Below the pieces are notes generated by a model, which had not been told where the DNA came from, did no database searches, and saw nothing but the letters and a program-made list of their open reading frames with translations. Positions 7,864 to 15,987 of a stretch of DNA of 45,102 nucleotides are shown here, one piece after another (position 1 is the stretch's first letter; each line of letters opens with the position of its first letter). Source of the stretch: Oxalobacteraceae bacterium UBA6704 (lineage in GTDB: Bacteria > Pseudomonadota > Gammaproteobacteria > Burkholderiales > Burkholderiaceae_D); assembly GCA_002454505.1 (NCBI GenBank), contig DKJA01000083.1, positions 1-45,102 on the forward strand. Reading direction: 5' to 3'. The translations under genes were made by a program, and so were the position numbers.

Positions 7864-8846
7864 GCCGCGTCACCACCGCCGTCAGCGTCGGTTATTTCGG
7901 CAAGCTGCCGACCCGCGGCGATTTCGTCAAGGGCAGCACCAGTCCCGCGCTGATGCAGGTGCTGGACGACTGGCTGGCCCAGTCGATGGACCTGCTGAGC
8001 ACCAACGCGCGCTGGAAACTGGCGTACGACGCCGTGGCGCCGCTGCACTTCGCCTTCGTCGGCCCGCGCCGGCGCCATGCGATCGGCGGCCACATCGTCG
8101 CCAGCAGCGACCAGTCCAGCCGCCGCTATCCCTTCCTGATGGTGGGTGCGATGGAAGTGGCCGACCCGGCCGCCTTCGTGCCGAACGCGCCGCTCGTGTT
8201 CACGCGCCTGTGGAGCCGCCTGGAAGCGCTGACGGCCACCGTCCGCGACGCTGGCGATCCGGCCGTGCCGCTGCAGGCCGCGGCGTCGAAGCAGATCGAC
8301 CTGGACCTGCGCGCCGCCGCCTACGATGCCGCGTTCGAGGATTTCCTGGAACTGCAGACGCTGGGCGCGCTGGATGCGATGCTGCAGCAGGCTCGCTTCC
8401 AGGGCTCGGCGCGGCAGGTGCTGCTGGCTCTCGGCATGCTGCTGCAGCCCGTGATGGCCAGCAGTTCCAGCCGCCTGGAGAAAAGTCTCGTGCTGCCGCT
8501 GCCGGACGACCCGATGTACCGCAACCTGGTGGCCGCCTTCTGGCTGCACCTGATCACGCCGTTCCTGGCGCGCGCCGACTTCGAACTGGCGCTGTTCGTC
8601 ACGCGCATCGACGGGCGGCCCACGCTGGTGGTGGGCTTCTCCGGCGCGTCGGCACAGACGCTGCGGGCGATCCTGGATCCGCAGGCGGCGCTGGAGCACC
8701 ACATCGGCTTCGAGGACCTGGACTGGGTCGAGGAGCAGATCGATGCGGATTACGCGATCAAGAAGCTGTCCACCTACCTGGCCCAGCCGGATCTGTCACT
8801 GAAGTCCGCGCTCGATTCCGTCGGCACGGCATTTATCGGAACCTGA
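7860..8846 (+). CDS. tagF: T6SS-associated protein TagF
   Basis: 328 aa. The start ATG 7860 overlaps the tssM stop. The N-terminus has the TagF signature GYFGKLPTRGDFV, followed by the conserved LDDWLAQSM and RYPFLMV elements. In other systems TagF acts as a post-translational repressor of T6SS firing, sometimes fused to a PppA-like phosphatase. Here it is a stand-alone TagF domain followed by an alpha/beta C-terminal part of about 150 residues, so the protein is longer than a minimal TagF domain. No kinase, phosphatase or Fha gene of the threonine-phosphorylation pathway is visible in the window, so repression may be independent of phosphorylation. The family call is firm; the mechanism here is inferred. 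Confidence 0.92.
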   Translation: MSRVTTAVSVGYFGKLPTRGDFVKGSTSPALMQVLDDWLAQSMDLLSTNARWKLAYDAVAPLHFAFVGPRRRHAIGGHIVASSDQSSRRYPFLMVGAMEVADPAAFVPNAPLVFTRLWSRLEALTATVRDAGDPAVPLQAAASKQIDLDLRAAAYDAAFEDFLELQTLGALDAMLQQARFQGSARQVLLALGMLLQPVMASSSSRLEKSLVLPLPDDPMYRNLVAAFWLHLITPFLARADFELALFVTRIDGRPTLVVGFSGASAQTLRAILDPQAALEHHIGFEDLDWVEEQIDADYAIKKLSTYLAQPDLSLKSALDSVGTAFIGT

Positions 8847-8848
8847 CC

Positions 8849-9637
8849 ATGCGCTTCAATCAATCCATTGCGGCCGTTTCGCTGGCCCTGCTGTCCGCCG
8901 GCGCCGTTGCCCAGAACGTCGGCCCGGCGCCGGCCACGCCGCTGCCCGGCCAGGTGCTGGCCAGCGGCACGGTGCCGGACGAAGGCACCAAGGCCGCCGT
9001 GCTGGCCAAACTGCGCGAGATCTACGGTGCGGACAAGGTGGTCGACCAGGTGGCCATCGGCCCCGTGGCGATGCCGGCCAACTGGAACGGCTATGTGCAG
9101 AAGCTGATCACGCCGGACCTGCGCCAGATCAGCCGCGGCCAGCTGAAGATCGACGGCAGCACCGTCAGCCTGCGCGGCGAAGTGGCCAACGAAGCGCTGC
9201 GCCAGCGCATCGCCAGCAATGTCGCCACCAGCCTGAACCCCACCTACACCGTCAACAACGGCCTGCGCGTGTCGGCCGCCGACCAGGCCGTGCTGGATTC
9301 GACGCTGGCCAACCGCACCGTGGAATTCGAAAGCGGGCAAGCGACGCTGACGCCGGCCGGGCGCGCCATCCTCGATGAAATGGTGGCCGCCATGCTGAAG
9401 CTCAAAGGCCGCCGGATCGAAGTCATCGGCCACACCGACAGTGCCGGCCTGCGCGCCAGCAATGTGAGCCTGAGCCAGGCCCGCGCCGCCACGGTGAAGG
9501 CCTATCTGGCCAGTCACGGCATTGCCGAGGAGCTGCTGACGGCCTCCGGCCAGGGCCCGGACCGGCCGATCGCCAGCAACGACACGGCCGACGGCCGCGC
9601 GCGCAACCGCCGCATCGAATTCCGCATGGCCCAGTAG
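8849..9637 (+). CDS. OmpA-family peptidoglycan-binding protein of the T6SS (TagN/TagL-like)
   Basis: 262 aa, starting two bases after the tagF stop. An N-terminal signal peptide ends at about AVAQ (residues 19-22) and has no lipobox, so the mature protein is periplasmic or outer-membrane associated. A BON-like middle section (about 90-145, ISRGQLKIDGSTVSLRGEV) precedes a C-terminal OmpA domain (about 155-262) with the peptidoglycan-binding pattern GHTDSAG...LSQARAATVKAYL and the terminal RNRRIEF. TssL in this locus lacks a peptidoglycan-binding domain, so this protein probably anchors the apparatus to the cell wall. It sits between tagF and tssA in a tight operon. TagN of Acinetobacter is the closest analogue by position. 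Confidence 0.88.
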   Translation: MRFNQSIAAVSLALLSAGAVAQNVGPAPATPLPGQVLASGTVPDEGTKAAVLAKLREIYGADKVVDQVAIGPVAMPANWNGYVQKLITPDLRQISRGQLKIDGSTVSLRGEVANEALRQRIASNVATSLNPTYTVNNGLRVSAADQAVLDSTLANRTVEFESGQATLTPAGRAILDEMVAAMLKLKGRRIEVIGHTDSAGLRASNVSLSQARAATVKAYLASHGIAEELLTASGQGPDRPIASNDTADGRARNRRIEFRMAQ

Positions 9638-9653
9638 AACAGAAAAGGACATC

Positions 9654-10679
9654 ATGTTTACCGCAGAACAGCTGCTCATCCCCATCAGTTCCACCAGCCC
9701 GTCCGGCGCCGACACGTCGTTCTCGTCCGACCTGGACGCCATCGCGCAGGCGCGCCGCTTCGACGATCCTTCGCTGGCGCAGGGCGAATGGGTCACCGAC
9801 CTGAAGGAGGCGGACTGGGAATTCGTCGTCAAGCGCTGCACGGCGCTGCTGACGGAAAAGACCAAGGACCTGCGGCTGGCCGTGTGGCTGACCGAAGCGG
9901 CGGCCAAGCAGTACCAGCTGCGCGGCCTGGCCGAAGGCTTCCGGCTGCTGGCCGGCCTGTGCGACCAGTACTGGGACCTGGGCCTGTATCCGGAAGCGGA
10001 TGGCAGCGACCAGGAACAGCGCATCGGCAATATCGCGTGGATCCTGTCGCGCACCCGCACGCTGGTGCGCGAGATGCCGCTGACGGAAGGCCGCGACAGC
10101 GCGTATTCGACGATCGACTTCGAAGCGGCCCGCAAGCGCTCGACCGCCGGCGACGAGGCCGGCGACGCGCCGAAGCTGGCGGACATGGAAGCGGCCAAGC
10201 GGAGCAACACGGCGCAGTTCATCGCCGCGTTCAACGCCGATGCGCAGTACTGCCTGGAAGCGCTGCAGAAACTGGAAGAAGTGGCCGATGCGAAGATGGG
10301 CCAGGACAGCCCGGGCTTTGCCGCCGCCCGCGATGCGATCAAGGGCATGCTGCACGTGATGCCGGCCGTGACGAATGCCGCGCCGGCTGCCGCTGCGACA
10401 CCTTCCGCAACCGCGACGCCGGAAGCCGCGACGCCTGCCCCCGCTGCGCCGCCAAGCGCGCCGGGTGCGATCGCCACCCGTGCCCAAGCGATCGCACAGC
10501 TGCGCGCCGTCGCCAAGTTCTTCCGCGATACGGAGCCGCACAGCCCCGTCTCATACTTTGCCGAAAAGGCCGCGCACGCCGGCGAACAGGATCTGCATAC
10601 GTGGCTGCGCAGCGTCGTCAAGGACCAGGCGTCGCTGGCCCATATCGAGGAATTGCTGGGCGTGCCGCCGGCGGCCTGA
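9654..10679 (+). CDS. tssA: T6SS cap/baseplate-associated protein TssA
   Basis: 341 aa, with AAAAGGA upstream of ATG 9654. The N-terminal ImpA-type domain is recognisable (LLIPISSTSPSGAD, DWEFVVKRCTALLTEKTKDLRLAVWLTEA, GFRLLAGLCDQYWDLGLYP). A Pro/Ala linker (about 242-275) leads to a compact helical C-terminal region (RAQAIAQLRAVAKFFRDTEPHSPVSY through HIEELLGV). TssA proteins contact the baseplate and membrane complex and guide sheath growth. The size and C-terminus fit the shorter TssA type rather than the 500-residue TagA-binding type. It is the last gene of the plus-strand operon, and its stop codon lies inside a perfect palindrome shared with the convergent gene. Confidence 0.93.
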   Translation: MFTAEQLLIPISSTSPSGADTSFSSDLDAIAQARRFDDPSLAQGEWVTDLKEADWEFVVKRCTALLTEKTKDLRLAVWLTEAAAKQYQLRGLAEGFRLLAGLCDQYWDLGLYPEADGSDQEQRIGNIAWILSRTRTLVREMPLTEGRDSAYSTIDFEAARKRSTAGDEAGDAPKLADMEAAKRSNTAQFIAAFNADAQYCLEALQKLEEVADAKMGQDSPGFAAARDAIKGMLHVMPAVTNAAPAAAATPSATATPEAATPAPAAPPSAPGAIATRAQAIAQLRAVAKFFRDTEPHSPVSYFAEKAAHAGEQDLHTWLRSVVKDQASLAHIEELLGVPPAA

Positions 10680-10689
10680 CGGCCGTCAG
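10676..10689. terminator. 14-bp perfect palindrome over two convergent stop codons
   Basis: CTGACGGCCGTCAG contains the TGA of tssA (10677-10679) and the TGA of the convergent minus-strand gene (10688-10686), six bases apart. It may form a hairpin on either transcript but has no T-tract. A bidirectional terminator role is inferred. Confidence 0.35.
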
Positions 10690-11444
10690 TGCACGCCGCC
10701 TGATGCGAACGGCGCCAGGTACCACGCGCCGTACGGATTGGCCAGCATCGAATCGCGGTCGTAGGCGATGCCGGGATGGGCGCGGATGGTGTACACAGGC
10801 GACTGCTCGCTGACGGCGAAGCGCTGGCCATCCTTGATTGCGGGCTTTGCCGTCAGCAGGTAGCGCGTAAAGGCCTTCAGCAGTTCCGCCGCATCGGCGC
10901 TGCTGCCGTTGCCGGCCGTGATCGCATCCTTCAGGCCGAAGTTGTGCATGCCGCACGAGTAGGTTTCTTCTCCGCCCACATAGACCACCAGCGCCTCGTG
11001 CGCCGCATGCGCATTATGGCGATGCAGCCGGTCCGTCCAGGCCAGCCAGTCGGCCGGCGCATGGGCGATGCCGGTGGTTTCCACCAGCACGCCCAGGCCC
11101 CCTGCCCGGACCAACACCGCGGCGGCCCGCATCATCGCTTCCGCATTCTTCGGCGTGCCGCCATAGCCGTACAGGAAAGCACGTGATTTATGCCTGGCGA
11201 TGGCCGCCATCGCCGGCGTGTCCTGCCAATGGGGGCCGGCGGCGGCGAAGATATCACGCAGTTTCCGTTTGCCGCCATGCAGTTCGAGGTCGCAGCCGAA
11301 GCCGGAGGCCGTGTGCATCAGGGCCAGGCCCATCGGCTCGTAACCGGCATCGAGCGCCAAGATCTGCTCGGCCATGGCCTCGTGCGTGCGCCACGGGCCG
11401 GGCACGCAGAGGATCATTTCGGGGTGGGGAATCCGGGCTGGCAT
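10686..11444 (-). CDS. Conserved-looking cytoplasmic protein of unknown function (possibly DUF4261-like)
   Basis: 252 aa from ATG 11444; an adjacent ATG at 11447 is only two bases from the AGGGAG site, so the second is preferred. There is no signal peptide or membrane segment. Visible elements include TASGFGCDLELHGGKRKL, KSRAFLYGYGGTPKNAEAMM, GGLGVLVETTGIAHAP, GGEETYSCGMHNFGLKDAI and a terminal NPYGAWYLAPF. The layout recalls DUF4261 proteins, but I am not certain. It is separated from the T6SS lipoprotein gene upstream by about 90 bases containing a hairpin, and it converges on tssA. It may be an unrelated insertion into the T6SS locus or a T6SS-linked regulatory protein; nothing in the sequence decides this. 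Confidence 0.6.
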   Translation of the reverse strand: MPARIPHPEMILCVPGPWRTHEAMAEQILALDAGYEPMGLALMHTASGFGCDLELHGGKRKLRDIFAAAGPHWQDTPAMAAIARHKSRAFLYGYGGTPKNAEAMMRAAAVLVRAGGLGVLVETTGIAHAPADWLAWTDRLHRHNAHAAHEALVVYVGGEETYSCGMHNFGLKDAITAGNGSSADAAELLKAFTRYLLTAKPAIKDGQRFAVSEQSPVYTIRAHPGIAYDRDSMLANPYGAWYLAPFASGGVH

Positions 11445-11519
11445 CATGTCTCCCTTCGCGGTGGCGGGAGGATCAGGTTAGCAGCCCACCCGCGCCGGAT
11501 GACGAGGCAGATCAAGCCA

Positions 11520-11535
11520 CGGCGGAGCGCCGCCG
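11520..11535 (-). terminator. GC hairpin just after the tssH-lipoprotein operon
   Basis: On the minus strand, CGGCGG-CGCT-CCGCCG forms a perfect 6-bp stem with a 4-base loop, starting two bases after the stop at 11539-11537. No T-tract follows, so it may be a weak terminator or a 3'-end stabiliser. Confidence 0.35.
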
Positions 11536-11536
11536 G

Positions 11537-12220
11537 TCAGTCGCCGACCAGCTGTACCGACTCGACTTTCTTGTAGTCGTGCTCGAGGTTGTTGGCGAAC
11601 GTGATCTTCACGCCGTTGGCCTTGTAGGCCGTCTTGTCGAAGGTGCGGATGAACCAGGTGCGGTTGCCCCGCTCGTCCTTCTTGACGTCGCTGATGCCGC
11701 TCCACGCGGTCTGCCACTTGCCGTCCGCGTCGTGCAGCTCGACCTTGCTGATGGCGGCGGCGCCCTGCGCGTAAGGGACGACGATGCGCACCTCGGTGGC
11801 GTTCACCGGTTTCGCATAGGTCAGCTCCAGTGTGTCGAAGCCCCGGTCATAGCCGCCGCTGGTCCACTCCTGGCTGTCGCTGGGGCCGGCGGCGTTCTTC
11901 GCCAGGTTGCTGGAACTGGGTTCCTTGCCGCCCTCGTCGCCGAACACCGAGCTGGCCTTGGCGGTTTCGGCCCACTGCGCACGCGGATCGTTGATGTATT
12001 TGTCTTCCATCACGCTGTAGTCGAGTAGTGCCTGCTTCTTCGCCAGCGCACGCTGTTCGTCGGTCTGCTCCGCCGCCGGCGCAGCCGGTGCCGGGGCTGG
12101 CGCCGGTACCGCCGCAGCGGCGGGCGCCGGTGGCGCTTCAACTGGCGCCGCTTCTTCCTTCTTCTTGCAGGCGGCCAGCGCGGTGGCGCAGATCAGGACA
12201 GCAATGGCTTGACGCTTCAT
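11537..12220 (-). CDS. T6SS-operon lipoprotein with discoidin-like (galactose-binding-fold) domain
   Basis: 227 aa from ATG 12220, which has AAGGAAG four bases upstream. An in-frame ATG at 12235 overlaps the tssH stop but lacks such a site. A lipoprotein signal ends in the lipobox LAAC (Cys18). A charged KKKEE stretch and a Pro/Ala linker (to about 55) follow, then a helical segment and a C-terminal beta-rich domain (about 95-225). That domain contains WTSGGYDRGFDTLELTYAKP, ATEVRIVVPYAQGAAAISKVEL and DGKWQTAWSG, a pattern like F5/8-type-C (discoidin) domains. It is the last gene of the central T6SS operon. It might sit on the outer or inner membrane and replace TssJ or bind sugar polymers; both ideas are inference. 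Confidence 0.7.
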   Translation of the reverse strand: MKRQAIAVLICATALAACKKKEEAAPVEAPPAPAAAAVPAPAPAPAAPAAEQTDEQRALAKKQALLDYSVMEDKYINDPRAQWAETAKASSVFGDEGGKEPSSSNLAKNAAGPSDSQEWTSGGYDRGFDTLELTYAKPVNATEVRIVVPYAQGAAAISKVELHDADGKWQTAWSGISDVKKDERGNRTWFIRTFDKTAYKANGVKITFANNLEHDYKKVESVQLVGD

Positions 12221-12231
12221 GGTCTTCCTTT

Positions 12232-14895
12232 TCATTTGACGGTGTACTTGAACTGACCCTGCTTGCTGGCGCCCACCTTGATCTTGGCGATCGGTGCGCC
12301 TTCCGCCATCCGCGCCAGCACGGATTCGGCGATTTCCGGCAGCAGCGTGCCGTTGAGGATGTTGTCCACGTTGCGGGCGCCCGAGTCGACTTCCGTGCAG
12401 CGTGCCAGCACCGCCTCGACCAGCGCGTCGTCGTAGCTGAATTCGGCCTTGTGGTTGGCGGCCACGCGGCGCTTGATCTTGTCCAGCTTGAGGCGGATGA
12501 TTTCCACCAGCACGTCGTCCGCGATCGGGTAGTACGGCACGACTTTCAGGCGGCCCAGGAAGGCAGGCTTGAACTGCTTCATCAGCGCCGGGCGCACCAG
12601 TTCCTCCAGCGCTTCCGGTGTCGGCAGTTCTTCCGGCGTCTTGTTCAGGCAGGCCTGCATCATCGTGCTCGACGCCACGTTCGACGTCAGGATGATGATC
12701 GTGTTGCGGAAGTCGATCTCGCGCCCTTCCGCATCGTCCATCACGCCCTTGTCGAACACCTGGAAGAACAGCTCCATCACGTCCGGGTGGGCCTTCTCGA
12801 CTTCATCGAGCAGCACCACGCTGTACGGATTGCGGCGCACCGCTTCCGTCAGCACACCGCCTTCGCCGTAGCCCACATAGCCGGGCGGCGAGCCTTTCAG
12901 GCCGGAGACGCTGTGCGCCTCCTGGTATTCGCTCATATTGATCGTCACCAGCTTGCGTTCGCCGCCGTACAGCACGTCGGCCAGCGCGAGCGCCGTCTCG
13001 GTCTTGCCGATGCCGGATGGGCCGACAAACAGGAACACGCCCTTCGGCTTGTTCGGATCGTCCAGGTTGGCGCGCGACGTGCGCACGCGCTGCGCCACCG
13101 CCTCGATCGCGTGCGACTGGCCCAGCACGCGCTGCTCCAGCAGGTCCTTCAGATTGAGGACGGTCTTGATCTCGTCCTTGACCATCTTGCCGAGCGGGAT
13201 GCCGGTCCAGCCGGCGACGATCTCCGCCACCACATGGCCATCGACCTGCAGCGGCACCATCGGCGTCTCGCCCTGCAGCGTTTTCAGTTCCGCCTGCAGC
13301 GCCTGCAGGTCGCCGGTCTGGCTCGCATCCGGCTTGCCTTCGCCGCCACCTTCCAGCTGCGAGCGTGCGGCAATGATCTGCTCCGTCAGCGCCTTTTCCT
13401 TTTCCCACCGTTCGGACAGCGTGGCCAGTTCTTCCTGCGCCACCGTGCGGTCCGCATCCAGCTCCTTCAGCCGTGCGCCGTGCGTTGGGTTACCGGCGCC
13501 CTGCTCCCGTTCCAGCGCCGCGTATTCCGCGCCGATGCGTTCCAGCTTGCGGGTGAACTGCTCGATGCGCGATGGCGTGGCACTCTGGCCCAGCGCGACC
13601 TTGGCGCAGGCGGTATCGAGTACGCTGATCGCCTTGTCCGGCAGCTGGCGGCCGGAGATGTAGCGGTGCGACAGCCGCACGGCCTCCGTGATCGCCTCGT
13701 CGTAGACGCGCACATTGAAGTGCTTTTCCATCAGCGGCGCCATCCCGCGCAGCATCGCCGCGGCCAGTTCCTCGGACGGTTCCTCGACCTTGACGACCTG
13801 GAAACGCCGCGCCAGCGCCGCATCCTTTTCAAAGTATTTCTTGTACTCGCCCCACGTGGTGGCCGCGATCGTGCGCAGCTCGCCCCGCGCCAGCGCCGGT
13901 TTCAGCAGGTTGGCCGCATCGTTCTGGCCCGCCTGGCCGCCCGCGCCGATCATCGTGTGCGCCTCGTCGATGAACAGGATGATGGCGTGCGGGCTTTTCT
14001 TCACCTCGTCGATGACGTTCTTCAGCCGGTTCTCGAACTCGCCCTTGACGCTGGCACCGGCCTGCAGCAGGCCCATGTCCAGCGTGTGAATCTCGACACC
14101 TTTCAGCACGTCCGGCACGTCGTCCTGCGCGATGCGCAAGGCCAGGCCTTCGACGACGGCGGTCTTGCCAACGCCCGCCTCGCCCGTCAGGATCGGGTTG
14201 TTCTGGCGGCGGCGCATGAGGATGTCGATCGCCTGGCGGATTTCCAGGTCGCGGCCGATCACCGGATCGACCTTGCCGTCGCGGGCGCGCTGCGTGAGAT
14301 TGGTGGTGAACTGGTCCAGCGCCGGCGTTTTCGCCGCGGCCTTGCCGGCCAGCTCGCCGACCGGATCTCCGCCCTCTTCCGTTTCGCCTTCGGCAGCGGG
14401 AATCGCCGTGGCTTCCTGCGAGCCGGCCGTGATCTTGTCGAAGTTGTGCTTGATCTGGTCCACTTCGAACTTGCCGAACAGTTTCGAGGCACGCGCCGCC
14501 AGTTGCGCAAGCTCCGGCGCCGTCAGCAGTGCCTGCAGCAGATGGCCGCTGCGGATCTGTGCCTGCTGGCCGGCGCGCAGGTCGAGCGATGCGATCAGCC
14601 ACGCGTGTTCGAACAGTTTCGGCAGCCGCTCCGAGAACACCGGCGTGCGCGCATTGCCGTTCTTGAACTTGGCCACTTCCGCCTGCAGGTCCGCTTCCAG
14701 CATGCTGGTGCTGATGCCGCTCTGCCGCGCGATGACGACGAAATCGCTGGCCGGCTGCTCCAGCAACGCGAGGAACAGGTGCTCGATGTCCACTTCGTAC
14801 TGCCCGAGCGACACGCAGATGCTGGCGGCGCGTGTTGCGGCAGCGCGCGTGGTGTCATTCAGTTTGCCGATCAGCGTTTTCAGGTTGATGCTCAT
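12232..14895 (-). CDS. tssH: T6SS sheath-disassembly ATPase TssH (ClpV)
   Basis: 887 aa, the expected ClpV length. Start ATG 14895 has AGAGGA five bases upstream. The N-terminal Clp-N region (about 1-160) begins MSINLKTLIGKLND. The first AAA+ domain has Walker A GEAGVGKT at 238-245, followed by Walker B (ILFIDEAHT). A coiled-coil middle domain (about 430-530) includes LEREQGAGNPTHGARLKELDAD. The second AAA+ domain has Walker A GPSGIGKT at 625-632 and VVLLDEVEKAHPDV. ClpV hexamers recycle the contracted TssB/TssC sheath by threading TssC. All ATPase motifs are intact. The gene is 9 bases after tssG and is followed by the lipoprotein gene. Confidence 0.97.
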   Translation of the reverse strand: MSINLKTLIGKLNDTTRAAATRAASICVSLGQYEVDIEHLFLALLEQPASDFVVIARQSGISTSMLEADLQAEVAKFKNGNARTPVFSERLPKLFEHAWLIASLDLRAGQQAQIRSGHLLQALLTAPELAQLAARASKLFGKFEVDQIKHNFDKITAGSQEATAIPAAEGETEEGGDPVGELAGKAAAKTPALDQFTTNLTQRARDGKVDPVIGRDLEIRQAIDILMRRRQNNPILTGEAGVGKTAVVEGLALRIAQDDVPDVLKGVEIHTLDMGLLQAGASVKGEFENRLKNVIDEVKKSPHAIILFIDEAHTMIGAGGQAGQNDAANLLKPALARGELRTIAATTWGEYKKYFEKDAALARRFQVVKVEEPSEELAAAMLRGMAPLMEKHFNVRVYDEAITEAVRLSHRYISGRQLPDKAISVLDTACAKVALGQSATPSRIEQFTRKLERIGAEYAALEREQGAGNPTHGARLKELDADRTVAQEELATLSERWEKEKALTEQIIAARSQLEGGGEGKPDASQTGDLQALQAELKTLQGETPMVPLQVDGHVVAEIVAGWTGIPLGKMVKDEIKTVLNLKDLLEQRVLGQSHAIEAVAQRVRTSRANLDDPNKPKGVFLFVGPSGIGKTETALALADVLYGGERKLVTINMSEYQEAHSVSGLKGSPPGYVGYGEGGVLTEAVRRNPYSVVLLDEVEKAHPDVMELFFQVFDKGVMDDAEGREIDFRNTIIILTSNVASSTMMQACLNKTPEELPTPEALEELVRPALMKQFKPAFLGRLKVVPYYPIADDVLVEIIRLKLDKIKRRVAANHKAEFSYDDALVEAVLARCTEVDSGARNVDNILNGTLLPEIAESVLARMAEGAPIAKIKVGASKQGQFKYTVK

Positions 14896-14904
14896 GGTTT
14901 CCTC

Positions 14905-15987
14905 TTATAGGGAATGAATTTCGTAGCGCACGTCGGCGCGATCCGCTTGCTGCGGCCCCTCCACCAAAAATCCGTCCCAGCCCAGGCGGCCGCCGACCCG
15001 GTCGTCGGTCAGCTGCACGCCCTGCACGTCGGCAGCGCGCAGCACGAGCTGCACTTCGTATTCCAGCGACAGGCCGGTAAACATCGTCAGCATGCTTTCC
15101 AGCGCCCGCGCCGCACGACCGCCGGGCAGGAACGACTCGTAGGCTGCCAGGTCCATCGGGCCGACGACGAGCCGCAGCCGCAGGTCGCGCTGCCACACGC
15201 GCGCGCCGGCCATCGCACCGGCACCCAGCATCGCGTTGCCGACGCCGAGCACCGTCTGCTGCGCCGCCGGCACGTCGTACCAGCAGCCGACGAACTGCTC
15301 GGCGCGGATGTGCTGGGCAAAATATTCGGACAGCACGCGCGCGATCTGCACCGCCGACGCGGGCCGCTGGCGCATCGCCGTGGCGAAGTAGGCCACCGAT
15401 TCGTCCAGCACGCCCTCGCCGTGGTCGGACAGCCGCCGGCGCAGCGAGTCGTTGCCCATGCCGGCCAGCGACAGCAGCAGCGGCAGGAAGCCGTCCTTGC
15501 CCTTGCCGTTGTATTTCAGCTCCAGCCGGTACTTGCGCCACGCCTGGTAGAACAGCGCCAGGGCCCGGTTGGAAAACGTGTCGAGGAAGGCGCGCGGGCC
15601 TTCGTCCCGGTCATACAGCGCATGCGCGGCGATTCGTTCCGTGTAGTGCGCCGGCAGCGAGCCGGTGCTGCCCAAAAAACCCATGAACGCGGGCGTCATG
15701 CGCAGGTACTTCAGTTCGGACGTCTGCAGGGCCGCCGCCAGCGCGTGCCGGTCCGGCGCCACGTTGCGGGGCTCGGGCTGCAGCGCCTCGATCTCGCTGG
15801 CGGGGAACGCCAGCGTCGTCGTGTTCTGGAAGCGCACGTAGTTCGCCACTGCGCCCTCTTCCGGCACGCCGCGCCGCTTGAGCCACAGCTCCAGCATGCG
15901 CACGGCCTGGAAGTACTGGAAGCGGTACGGCTCGGCGAACAGCCGCTCGATTACAGCAGGCTCAAATCGCCGCTTCGTGGCGTGCAT
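14905..15987 (-). CDS. tssG: T6SS baseplate protein TssG
   Basis: 360 aa. ATG 15987 is chosen because GAGGAG lies 8 bases upstream; the open frame continues further upstream inside tssF without support. The N-terminus (AVIERLFAEPYRFQYFQAVRMLE) and later GTG/STGSLPAHYTER, DTFSNRALALFYQAWRKYR and ARVLSEYFAQHI elements are typical TssG. With TssE, TssF and TssK it forms the baseplate wedge on which the sheath and Hcp tube assemble. The gene starts inside tssF, with a 37-base overlap that implies translational coupling, and it ends 9 bases before tssH. Nothing appears missing. Confidence 0.95.
   Translation of the reverse strand: MHATKRRFEPAVIERLFAEPYRFQYFQAVRMLELWLKRRGVPEEGAVANYVRFQNTTTLAFPASEIEALQPEPRNVAPDRHALAAALQTSELKYLRMTPAFMGFLGSTGSLPAHYTERIAAHALYDRDEGPRAFLDTFSNRALALFYQAWRKYRLELKYNGKGKDGFLPLLLSLAGMGNDSLRRRLSDHGEGVLDESVAYFATAMRQRPASAVQIARVLSEYFAQHIRAEQFVGCWYDVPAAQQTVLGVGNAMLGAGAMAGARVWQRDLRLRLVVGPMDLAAYESFLPGGRAARALESMLTMFTGLSLEYEVQLVLRAADVQGVQLTDDRVGGRLGWDGFLVEGPQQADRADVRYEIHSL

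Noticed and set aside
12028..14910. A 960-codon plus-strand open frame opposite tssH
   Set aside because: Low-complexity Arg/His/Leu-rich translation, no recognisable motif, while the minus strand encodes an intact ClpV.
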